From Verrucomicrobiota bacterium (lineage in GTDB: Bacteria > Verrucomicrobiota > Verrucomicrobiia > Verrucomicrobiales > Verrucomicrobiaceae): a stretch of 6,155 nucleotides of DNA. Position numbers and translations under genes: made by a program. Below, piece by piece: positions 1-5,557 of the stretch. Location of the stretch: the NCBI GenBank assembly GCA_021413535.1, contig JAIOQF010000263.1, positions 1-6,155 of the forward strand. Direction: 5' to 3'. The notes under the pieces were generated by a model. The model made no database searches and was not told where the DNA came from. It saw only the letters and a list, made by a program, of their open reading frames with translations. Numbering within the stretch: position 1 is the first letter of the stretch; each line of letters begins with the position of its first letter.

Positions 1-188
1 CGGCTCTCCAAGTTCAGATCGCCGAGCAACGCACCCGACTGATGGCAATTCACGCAGCGACTCTGTAACAACGGCTTGATCTGAGTCACGAAATCCACCG
101 GCTTCACTTCTGGCTTCTTCTGGCAGGACAATCCCAAGACAAACGCCGCCAGCAGCACCAGTAGAAAGGGTAAACGGTTCATCTTCAT
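1..188 (-). CDS. Cytochrome c-type haem lipoprotein, N-terminal part (runs off the left edge)
   Basis: Read on the minus strand from the ATG at 188, this gives 62 complete codons before the window ends. Residues 5-21 are a hydrophobic signal segment ending in GLSC, so Cys22 could be the lipidated residue of a lipoprotein; the -3 position is Gly rather than the usual Leu, so the lipobox is imperfect. The mature part starts QKKPEVKPVDF and contains a CVNCH haem-attachment motif (Cys45, Cys48, His49), followed by a GDLNLES stretch. That order (short tail, 'I-P-L-Q-CVNCH', then a G-L-L-S strand) is typical of the cytochrome c domains at the N-terminus of large planctomycete and verrucomicrobial proteins. 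It should be exported and carry covalent haem c. The rest of the protein, and so its role, lies outside the window. An in-frame ATG at 182 is an alternative start; neither has a good ribosome-binding site. It is transcribed divergently from gatB. Confidence 0.8.
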   Translation of the reverse strand, partial: MKMNRLPFLLVLLAAFVLGLSCQKKPEVKPVDFVTQIKPLLQSRCVNCHQSGALLGDLNLES

Positions 189-323
189 GGAGTCTAGCCT
201 ACCAGTCATCGCCTGCCCGCGCAAATCCTGCGTGTTCCGAGGCGTTCATTGTGGGCTGCAGTCATAAAAGTCGCGCTTGACCTCGCGCTTCTTGCTGGCA
301 CTCAAAGAGTCTTGATTGCCATC
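189..323. other. Divergent intergenic region between the cytochrome gene and gatB
   Basis: This 135-bp gap must hold the promoters of both divergent genes. A TTGACC at 277-282 on the plus strand matches five of six bases of a sigma70-type -35 box for gatB, but no convincing -10 lies 16-18 bp downstream of it. On the minus strand nothing stands out. No RNA gene, inverted repeat or riboswitch was recognised. Confidence 0.4.
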
Positions 324-1784
324 ATGCCCAAGTATCTCGTCACCATCGGCCTCGAAGTTCACGCGCAGCTCAACACACGCAGCAAAATGTTTTGCGCCTG
401 CGCCGTCGAATACGGCGCGGAACCAAACACCCGCACCTGTCCGGTCTGCCTCGGATTGCCCGGAGCACTGCCGGTGCTGAATCTGGCCGCCATTGAAAAA
501 ACCATCCTCACGGGGTTGATGCTTGAATGTCGCACACCAGAAATCAGCAAGTGGGACCGGAAGAATTATTTCTATCCGGACATGCCAAAAAATTATCAAC
601 TTACCCAGTTCGACCAGCCGCTCTGCATCGGCGGCGGTGTGCCGCTCTATGAATTGTCGTATCCGAAAGACGCGCAGAAGTCGATCAAGAATCCCGGCAA
701 GATCGTCAAGCTCACACGGATCCACCTTGAGGAAGACGTCGGCAAGAGCTCCCACACTGGCGCGGGCACCCTGCTGGACTTTAATCGCGCGGGCACGCCG
801 TTGATGGAAATCGTCAGCGATCCCGATATCGAAACCGCGGAGGAAGCCTTCGCCTACCTGAACAGCCTGCGGCAGATTCTCGTCTATGGCGGCGTGAGCG
901 AAGCCGACATGGAAAAAGGACAGATGCGCTGCGACGTGAACATCAGCGTGCGCCCCGAGGGCCAGCAGGAACTGGGTGCGAAGATCGAGCTGAAGAACCT
1001 CAACAGCGTCTCCGCCGTGCGCCGCGCCATCCATCATGAAGTCGCGCGCCAGACCGAATGCCTGGAGAAAGGCGAAAAGCTCGTGCAAAGCACCCGCCGC
1101 TGGGATGATGATCGCGGCGAAACGCAGCTCATGCGCACCAAAGAAGACGCGCACGACTACCGCTACTTCCCCGATCCCGATCTGCTGCCGATTCGCACCA
1201 CGCCGATTCTCGAACGCGCCCGTGCCCAAAAGCCGGAACTGCCACACGAAAAGTGCGCACGATTTGTCAGTGACTACGCTGTGAGCGCCTACGACGCCAA
1301 CGTGCTGGCCTCTGACAAGGCGCTGGCCACCTGGTTTGAGCAAGCGGTTGCCGCCGCTGGAAATGTGCCCGCGAAGAAAATCGCCAACTGGGTCATCAAC
1401 GAACTGCTCGGGCATCTCAACACCTACGGTGCCGCGCTGGCAGATTCCAAAGTGAGCCCCCAAATGTTGGGCGAACTCATCGCCACTGTTGAGTCCGGCA
1501 AGATCAGCAACAACCAGGCGAAGGAGGTTTTCGAGGAGATGTTCGCAACTGGTGAAGCTCCCGCCGCGATCATCAAGCTGAAGGGCTTCGAGCAAGTCAG
1601 CGACTCAGGCGCCATTGAAAAACTTTGCGATGAAGTCATCGCCGCGAATCCCGACAAAGTAGCCGAGTTCAAGGCCGGCAATGACAAGGTTCTTAACTGG
1701 ATGACCGGCCAGGTCATGAAATCCAGCGGCGGCAAAGCCAACCCCAAGATGGTGGGTGATGTGCTGCGGGGGAAGATTGCCTAA
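324..1784 (+). CDS. gatB: Aspartyl/glutamyl-tRNA(Asn/Gln) amidotransferase subunit B
   Basis: GatB is the tRNA-binding kinase subunit of the cytoplasmic GatCAB complex. It phosphorylates the side chain of Glu or Asp mischarged on tRNA(Gln) or tRNA(Asn) so that ammonia from GatA can amidate it. The 486-aa product has the normal family length. It opens with YLVTIGLEVHAQLNT, followed by Cys24-x-Cys26 and Cys39-x2-Cys42, the putative zinc site present in many but not all GatB proteins. The family signature DFNRAGTPLMEIVSDPDI starts at residue 152, and KEDAHDYRYFPDPDL starts at 273. The C-terminal third is the helical GatB/YqeY tRNA-contact domain, ending in GKANPKMVGDVLRGKI. The ATG at 324 is preferred over an in-frame TTG at 249, because homologues begin at this MPKYLVT-like position and the extra 25 residues look like non-coding sequence. 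No Shine-Dalgarno is visible. gatA and gatC are not in the window, so gatB appears to stand apart from its partners here. Confidence 0.97.
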   Translation: MPKYLVTIGLEVHAQLNTRSKMFCACAVEYGAEPNTRTCPVCLGLPGALPVLNLAAIEKTILTGLMLECRTPEISKWDRKNYFYPDMPKNYQLTQFDQPLCIGGGVPLYELSYPKDAQKSIKNPGKIVKLTRIHLEEDVGKSSHTGAGTLLDFNRAGTPLMEIVSDPDIETAEEAFAYLNSLRQILVYGGVSEADMEKGQMRCDVNISVRPEGQQELGAKIELKNLNSVSAVRRAIHHEVARQTECLEKGEKLVQSTRRWDDDRGETQLMRTKEDAHDYRYFPDPDLLPIRTTPILERARAQKPELPHEKCARFVSDYAVSAYDANVLASDKALATWFEQAVAAAGNVPAKKIANWVINELLGHLNTYGAALADSKVSPQMLGELIATVESGKISNNQAKEVFEEMFATGEAPAAIIKLKGFEQVSDSGAIEKLCDEVIAANPDKVAEFKAGNDKVLNWMTGQVMKSSGGKANPKMVGDVLRGKIA

Positions 1785-1852
1785 AAATAATCGCAAAAAG
1801 ACTGGACTTGGGCTCTCTTTCTGTTATTTCTGTCTTAACCGAAATAAAAGAT
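1785..1852 (+). promoter_or_regulatory. Promoter/leader region of the GbsR-type regulator gene
   Basis: This 68-bp gap follows the gatB stop. Its right half is occupied by the inverted repeat described separately. No rho-independent hairpin with a T-run follows gatB, and no strong -35/-10 pair can be read. The operator's closeness to the ATG implies a very short 5' leader or a start site inside the repeat. Confidence 0.4.
1820..1851. promoter_or_regulatory. Putative operator 1 (autoregulatory inverted repeat)
   Basis: TTATTTC (1824-1830) and GAAATAA (1841-1847) form a perfect 7-bp inverted repeat with a 10-bp spacer. Extending outward to 1820 and 1851 gives 11-bp arms with only one mismatch. 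The right arm begins exactly 12 nt before the regulator's ATG. A very similar repeat sits in the same place before the next gene. A two-fold symmetric site with about one and a half helical turns between arm centres suits a dimeric winged-helix MarR/GbsR protein, so autorepression is inferred. Confidence 0.7.
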
Positions 1853-2389
1853 ATGACCGCCCTCCCGCCCGTCGCCCGCAAGTTCATCCTCCACTGGGGT
1901 GAAATGGGGGTTCGCTGGGGAATCAACCGGACGATGGCGCAGATTCATGCGCTGCTGTTTCTCTCTGAAAAGCCACTGAACGCCGAAGAAATCTGCGAGG
2001 AACTCGATCTGGCGCGTTCCAACGTGAGCGTGGCACTGAAAGATTTGCAAGGCTGGGGCATCGTGAAGCTGGTTCATCTCTCGGGCGACCGCCGCGACCA
2101 CTTCGAGAGCATGAAGGACGTGTTCGAGATGTTCCGCACCATTGCACTGGAACGCCGCCGGCGGGAGGTTGATCCCACGTTGCGCCTGATCGACGACTGC
2201 CTCGCGGAAAGCGGCAAATCGAAACCCAGTGAAGCCCACGTGCGCGAGCGCCTGGAGGCGATGAAGGAATTTTTTGAACTGGCTCTCACCTTTGCCGCCC
2301 AGATGGAACGGATGAGCACCCCCTCCCTCGTAAAGGCCGCCAAGATGGGTGAAAAAGCCTTGAAGCTTTTAGGCCTGACCACCGGATGA
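1853..2389 (+). CDS. GbsR/MarR family transcriptional regulator
   Basis: This is a 178-aa DNA-binding protein of the COG1510 (GbsR) type. The N-terminus has the family hallmark HWGEMGVRWGINRTMAQIHALL (about residues 14-35), then a winged helix-turn-helix: PLNAEEICEELDL (41-53), recognition helix ARSNVSVALKDL (54-65), and a wing through KLVHLSGDRRDHFE (72-85). The C-terminal half is helical and charged, as expected for a dimerisation and effector region. Known relatives (GbsR, OpuAR of Bacillus) are ligand-responsive repressors of nearby genes; the ligand here is unknown. The ATG at 1853 is chosen over an in-frame TTG at 1808, because the family similarity starts just after it and the upstream bases form an inverted repeat. 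It lies 43 nt before the acyltransferase gene, and both genes carry the same type of operator, so it probably controls itself and the downstream operon. Confidence 0.93.
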   Translation: MTALPPVARKFILHWGEMGVRWGINRTMAQIHALLFLSEKPLNAEEICEELDLARSNVSVALKDLQGWGIVKLVHLSGDRRDHFESMKDVFEMFRTIALERRRREVDPTLRLIDDCLAESGKSKPSEAHVRERLEAMKEFFELALTFAAQMERMSTPSLVKAAKMGEKALKLLGLTTG

Positions 2390-2405
2390 CTCTATTTGAA
2401 TTAAT

Positions 2406-2425
2406 ATTTCGTTATTTTCCGAAAT
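2406..2425. promoter_or_regulatory. Putative operator 2 (in front of the acyltransferase operon)
   Basis: ATTTC (2406-2410) and GAAAT (2421-2425) are separated by 10 bp; counting the next inner pair gives the 6-bp arms ATTTCG and CGAAAT with an 8-bp spacer. Arm sequence, arm spacing and the 12-nt distance from the right arm to the ATG all match operator 1. The site fills most of the 43-nt gap between the regulator and acyltransferase genes. It is most simply a second binding site for the regulator, giving the downstream genes their own controlled promoter. A TTGAAT at 2396-2401 resembles a -35 box, but no well-spaced -10 is evident. Confidence 0.68.
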
Positions 2426-2432
2426 TTCCGAT

Positions 2433-3269
2433 ATGAACGCCTCACCCATCATCACTGGCCTCACGCCCCGCTGGGCGGTGATGTGGTTGCTGGCAGGAAG
2501 CCTGTTCATGTTGGGGAAGGCGGCGGTGCTTTTCAGAATAAAAAGCACCGGCGCGCCATGGTCGATGTGGAAGACGCTAGCGTGGTTTTGCACCTGGCCG
2601 GGAATGAACCTGAGGGATTTTGAAAGAAGCGGGCAAGTTGCGAAGCCGCGAAGCGAATGCCCGCGCTCCCCTGTGCTTGCGCTGACCAAGATTCTGCTCG
2701 GCTCATTCCTGCTCTGGGGCGCGGCGAGGTATTTCTCGCATCCACTCGCAGCGGGCTGGTGCGGCATGATCGGATTGATCCTCTTGCTGCATTTCGGCGT
2801 GTTCGATCTGCTTGCGCTTTTCTGGCAATCGCGCGGCTATCGCGCGGTGCCAATCATGAAGGCACCGATCACATCGCTCTCAGTCGCCGAGTTCTGGGGT
2901 CGACGTTGGAACAGTGCCTTCCGCGATCTGGCGCACCCGTTTCTTTTCATTCCGGCTGCGCGAAGCTGGGGAAATGTTGCTGCACTTTGGTTGTCGTTCG
3001 CGATCTCAGGGCTGGCCCACGAACTGGTCATCAGTGTTCCGGCCGGTGCTGGATTCGGACTGCCGACAGTCTATTTCCTGACTCAAGCACTTGGCATCTC
3101 GCTGGAGAAGCGTGCGTTCCCGAAAGACGCGGCGCGTCGAGCAAGTCCCGTGTCGTGCTGGTTGTTCACCCACGCTTTCACCGCGCTGCCCGCCTTCATC
3201 CTTTTCCATCCCCCGTTCGTGGAGCGGGTGATGCTGCCATTTTTCCACAGCATCGGAGCCTTGCCATGA
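2433..3269 (+). CDS. Wax-synthase-like membrane-bound O-acyltransferase (MBOAT family)
   Basis: This is a 278-aa polytopic membrane protein. Hydrophobic segments lie near residues 14-34, 81-99, 108-131, 181-200, 208-222 and 241-259. Two features place it in the MBOAT superfamily, nearest the wax-synthase-like branch: SLSVAEFWGRRWNSAFRDL (148-166), carrying the FWGRRWN motif, and SGLAHE (192-197) within a membrane segment, whose His196 corresponds to the invariant catalytic histidine. Enzymes of this type move an acyl group, usually from acyl-CoA, to a hydroxyl of an alcohol, sterol, glycerolipid or polysaccharide. Neither donor nor acceptor can be read here, and the protein is shorter than the roughly 350-450 aa of many MBOATs. 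No Shine-Dalgarno precedes the ATG, which lies 12 nt after the right arm of operator 2. The TGA overlaps the next start as ATGA, implying translational coupling and a role shared with the small membrane proteins that follow. Confidence 0.87.
   Translation: MNASPIITGLTPRWAVMWLLAGSLFMLGKAAVLFRIKSTGAPWSMWKTLAWFCTWPGMNLRDFERSGQVAKPRSECPRSPVLALTKILLGSFLLWGAARYFSHPLAAGWCGMIGLILLLHFGVFDLLALFWQSRGYRAVPIMKAPITSLSVAEFWGRRWNSAFRDLAHPFLFIPAARSWGNVAALWLSFAISGLAHELVISVPAGAGFGLPTVYFLTQALGISLEKRAFPKDAARRASPVSCWLFTHAFTALPAFILFHPPFVERVMLPFFHSIGALP
3255..3258 (+). promoter_or_regulatory. Ribosome binding site for membrane protein A1
   Basis: GGAG lies 7 nt before the ATG at 3266, inside the end of the acyltransferase gene. 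It is the only well-placed Shine-Dalgarno-like sequence found in the operon. It supports starting A1 at 3266 rather than at an upstream in-frame start. Confidence 0.55.
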
Positions 3270-3691
3270 AATCACTGCTGACACTCGAAAATCTACTGCT
3301 GCTCTCGGGAGCAGGACACTTTGCCATACTGTCCGCGAGCGCGCTGGTGCCGAAAGTTCTCGACTGGAAGACCACGCTCAAGCCTCTGCCGCCCTTCCTC
3401 CGCACGCTGTTCTGGGTCTACGGAATTTTCATCGTCTTGACCATCATCGGCATGGGCACCCTGACATTACTGAATGCCCACGCGATGGTCACAGGCGATC
3501 CGGTTGCACGATCACTCGCGGGTTTCATCGCCGTGTTTTGGGGTGCGCGCCTGATTGTGCAGATCTTCATCTTCGATTCTCGACCCTATCTAACAAATAT
3601 CTGGCTCAAGCTGGGCGATCACCTGCTGACCGTGGTCTTTGTCTTCTTCACCGTCGTTTACGGACTTGCCGCTTTGCACCTCACATTCTGA
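3266..3691 (+). CDS. Small four-helix membrane protein, 'A1'
   Basis: I do not recognise a named family with confidence. The 141-aa product has about four membrane segments (near residues 8-28, 48-69, 83-101 and 119-138). Visible features are LVPKVLDWK (27-35) after the first segment, FWGARLIVQ (91-99) in the third, and YGLAAL (132-137) near the end. It is distantly but collinearly similar to A2 further along the operon, which shares the L-x-P-x5-WK element, a central LT, FWG-x-R-x3-Q and the terminal hydrophobic AAL. Its ATG overlaps the acyltransferase stop (ATGA) and it ends 20 nt before B1. The A-then-B order recurs at 5105-5989, suggesting that A and B form a membrane complex. The open frame extends upstream to 2657, but that part only shadows the acyltransferase gene. 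A DoxX-like distant origin is possible but unproven. Confidence 0.85.
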   Translation: MKSLLTLENLLLLSGAGHFAILSASALVPKVLDWKTTLKPLPPFLRTLFWVYGIFIVLTIIGMGTLTLLNAHAMVTGDPVARSLAGFIAVFWGARLIVQIFIFDSRPYLTNIWLKLGDHLLTVVFVFFTVVYGLAALHLTF

Positions 3692-3711
3692 ACTATCTAA
3701 CCCGATTCACT

Positions 3712-4149
3712 ATGAACAATACAGCATCTCCAAGTGACATGGCGGGCGCACTCGCGCGCCTCGCCAAAATTAAAACTGCTGCGCGAATCTCCATTGGTTT
3801 CGTCTGGCTCTGGGAGGGCCTGGTGCCCAAGATGCTCCTGCCTTCGCAACTCCAGTTCGACATGGTGCGCCGCAGCGGCTTGTGGATCGGCTCTCCGGAA
3901 ACCACGCTGTGGTGGCTCGGGCTGGCGATATTTCTTTACGGGATTTTGATCGTCTCGGGTCTTTGGGAAAAAATGGTCGCGCTCGTGTCAGTGCTGGCGG
4001 TTCTTTTTTTGATGATTTTAGTCATCAGCACCAATCCAGCCGCGCTGGCGGATCCCTTTGGCGGCCTAGCAAAAGATGCGTGCCTCATCGTGAATGCAGG
4101 ATTGATCTGCCTCTGGCCGCCTCACCCTTCCACCAAAAATACTTTATGA
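3712..4149 (+). CDS. DoxX-like membrane protein, 'B1'
   Basis: This 145-aa protein has about four hydrophobic segments (near 24-40, 64-82, 88-107 and 122-136). The segment RISIGFVWLWEGLVPK (25-40) followed by a short periplasm- or cytoplasm-facing loop, and the later DPFGGLAKDACL (114-125), match my recollection of the DoxX-like family PF13781. That domain is also found fused to the C-terminus of NAD-binding Rossmann proteins, which fits the SDR gene immediately downstream. A hand alignment with B2 gives 77 identities in 116 ungapped positions from KTAAR onward, with WLWEGLVPK, MVRRSG, LVISTNP and DPFGGLAKDACL conserved. DoxX proteins are linked to electron transfer or membrane redox in some systems, but no redox residues can be assigned here. 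The start at 3712 gives a length matching B2. The stop overlaps the next ATG as ATGA. Confidence 0.88.
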   Translation: MNNTASPSDMAGALARLAKIKTAARISIGFVWLWEGLVPKMLLPSQLQFDMVRRSGLWIGSPETTLWWLGLAIFLYGILIVSGLWEKMVALVSVLAVLFLMILVISTNPAALADPFGGLAKDACLIVNAGLICLWPPHPSTKNTL

Positions 4150-5108
4150 AAATACCTCGCATCATTCTAGCTGGCGGTTCCGGCTTTCTTGGCCAAGCCT
4201 TGGCCAAGCATTATTTATCACTCGGATGGGAGCCTGTCATCCTCACCCGGTCGCCCAGACGGCATGGCATTGTGTGCGAAGTCGCGTGGGACGCTGGTTC
4301 ACCAGGAGACTGGATGCAGGAACTGGAAGGCGCAGGCGCGGTAGTGAACTTGACTGGCCGCACCGTAAACTGCCGTTACACAGCAGCGAACCGGAAACAA
4401 ATGATGGACTCGCGTGTGAACTCGACCCGCATCCTGGGCAAGGCCATCGCGCAGTGTTCCCAGCCGCCGCCGGTTTGGTTGAACAGCAGTTCGGCGACAT
4501 TATACCGCCACACCTTCGGGCCGGCATGGGATGAGACAGGCACGGATTTTTCGGCTACGCCGGAAGTAAACGATGCCTTCTCGGTGGAGGTGATCCGTGC
4601 GTGGGAACGCGAGCTTGAAGATTCGATGACTCCGCTGACGCGCAAGATCGCGTTGCGCACGACTATAGTGTTGGGACACGGGGACAACAGTGTCTTCCCA
4701 GTTCTCTGTAGGCTAGCCCGGCTCGGGCTGGGCGGCCGGATGGGCAGCGGAAAACAGTTTGTCTCCTGGCTCCATCAATCGGATTTCTGCCGCGCTGTCG
4801 AGTGGTTGATCAACAACGAGAACATTAGTGGCCCAGTGAATCTCGCTGCGCCCCATCCGCTGTCGAACGCCGAGATGATGCGTCTGTTCCGGGAACTCGT
4901 CCGCGCTCCATTCGGACTTCCAGCCACGAAGTGGATGCTGGAAATCGGAGCATTTTTCCTGCGCACGGAAACAGAACTCATCCTTAAAAGCCGTCGGGTG
5001 ATACCGGGCAAACTCCTCGCGGATGGTTTCGAGTTCCGCTTCCCAACCATGCGCGATGCTCTGCAAGATCTTTTCCTTAATCCAACCTCCAGCCCAAAAA
5101 TATTATGA
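4146..5108 (+). CDS. TIGR01777-family NAD(P)-binding epimerase-like protein (extended SDR)
   Basis: This 320-aa predicted cytoplasmic Rossmann-fold protein opens with IILAGGSGFLGQALA, whose Gly10, Gly13 and Gly16 form the G-x2-G-x2-G dinucleotide loop. VVNLTGRTVNCRYTAANR (66-83) and MMDSRVNSTRIL (86-97) are characteristic of the TIGR01777/YfcH group, particularly a 'VNCRY' subgroup. NSSSATLYRHTFG (113-125) occupies the SDR Ser-Tyr active-site region, but there is no Lys four residues after the Tyr. FVSWLHQSDFCRAVEWLI (205-222) is a further family element. RVIPGKLLADGFEFRFPTMRDAL (284-306) matches the C-terminal DUF1731 domain. The natural substrate of this family is largely unknown. It overlaps B1 upstream and A2 downstream by ATGA junctions, so it is sandwiched between the two A-B pairs. 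The reading frame stays open back to 3882, but that stretch overlaps B1 and is not coding. Confidence 0.93.
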   Translation: MKIPRIILAGGSGFLGQALAKHYLSLGWEPVILTRSPRRHGIVCEVAWDAGSPGDWMQELEGAGAVVNLTGRTVNCRYTAANRKQMMDSRVNSTRILGKAIAQCSQPPPVWLNSSSATLYRHTFGPAWDETGTDFSATPEVNDAFSVEVIRAWERELEDSMTPLTRKIALRTTIVLGHGDNSVFPVLCRLARLGLGGRMGSGKQFVSWLHQSDFCRAVEWLINNENISGPVNLAAPHPLSNAEMMRLFRELVRAPFGLPATKWMLEIGAFFLRTETELILKSRRVIPGKLLADGFEFRFPTMRDALQDLFLNPTSSPKIL

Positions 5109-5542
5109 ACACACTGATCCAATTCTCACTGCGACATCTTGAACTCTGGCTCCGCATTGTCGCGGTCGCGCAACTGGCACTGGCGGCGCTCAGTTTGTGC
5201 CTGCCGCGAATCATGAAATGGAAACCGGACATCGACCGCATGTCGCCCTTGGTGCGCGACGTGTTCGAAATCCATTCCTGGTTCATCGCACTGACACTCG
5301 TGATCTGGGCGGTGCTGACCTGGCAGTTCGCACCCGAGATGGCGCAAGCACCGACTCAACTGTCGCGCTGGTTGTGCGCCGCCATCGGCATCTTCTGGGG
5401 CATCCGCTGCGTGCTGCAATGGACGCACTACAGCCCCTCGCACTGGCGAGGCAATCCTTTACGCACGTTGATCCACTGGATGCTGTTCTTTGGTTACGCC
5501 GCCTGGACGGCGGTTTACTTTGTGGCGGCATTGCGAAAATGA
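5105..5542 (+). CDS. Small four-helix membrane protein, 'A2' (paralogue of A1)
   Basis: This 145-aa protein has hydrophobic segments near residues 15-33, 56-74, 88-106 and 121-142. It aligns end to end with A1: LE (12-13), LPRIMKWK (33-40) against LVPKVLDWK, F-I-x-LT (60-64), FWGIRCVLQ (97-105) against FWGARLIVQ, and a final VAAL. Identity is low, roughly a quarter by eye, so the duplication is old or one copy evolved quickly. A2 is richer in Trp and His than A1 (for example WTHYSPSHW, 106-114), which could mark a functional difference. No named family was recognised. The ATG overlaps the SDR stop (ATGA), no Shine-Dalgarno is seen, and the start is preceded by the A-rich stretch CCAAAAATATT also found in similar form before the SDR gene. 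B2 follows after 15 nt. Confidence 0.86.
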   Translation: MNTLIQFSLRHLELWLRIVAVAQLALAALSLCLPRIMKWKPDIDRMSPLVRDVFEIHSWFIALTLVIWAVLTWQFAPEMAQAPTQLSRWLCAAIGIFWGIRCVLQWTHYSPSHWRGNPLRTLIHWMLFFGYAAWTAVYFVAALRK

Positions 5543-5557
5543 ACCTGACTGAACAAC

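Noticed and set aside
249..323. TTG start extending GatB by 25 residues
   Set aside because: GatB homologues begin at the MPKYLVT-type position; the extra residues have no family counterpart.
246..1595. Open frame of 449 codons on the minus strand
   Set aside because: It lies wholly antisense to gatB, whose protein motifs are unmistakable. The translation has no recognisable domain and is a codon-bias shadow.
1808..1852. TTG start extending the GbsR-type regulator by 15 residues
   Set aside because: The extension would translate the inverted repeat, and family similarity begins only after the ATG at 1853.
2353..2370. AAAAGC/GCTTTT hairpin at the end of the regulator gene as a terminator
   Set aside because: The stem is only 6 bp and mostly A-T, lies inside the coding sequence, and has no T-run after it.
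2657..3265. Long upstream extension of the A1 reading frame
   Set aside because: It overlaps the acyltransferase gene in another frame, and its translation has no membrane or domain pattern.
3882..4145. Upstream extension of the SDR reading frame
   Set aside because: It overlaps B1. The Rossmann motif starts at the ATG at 4146, as expected for the family.
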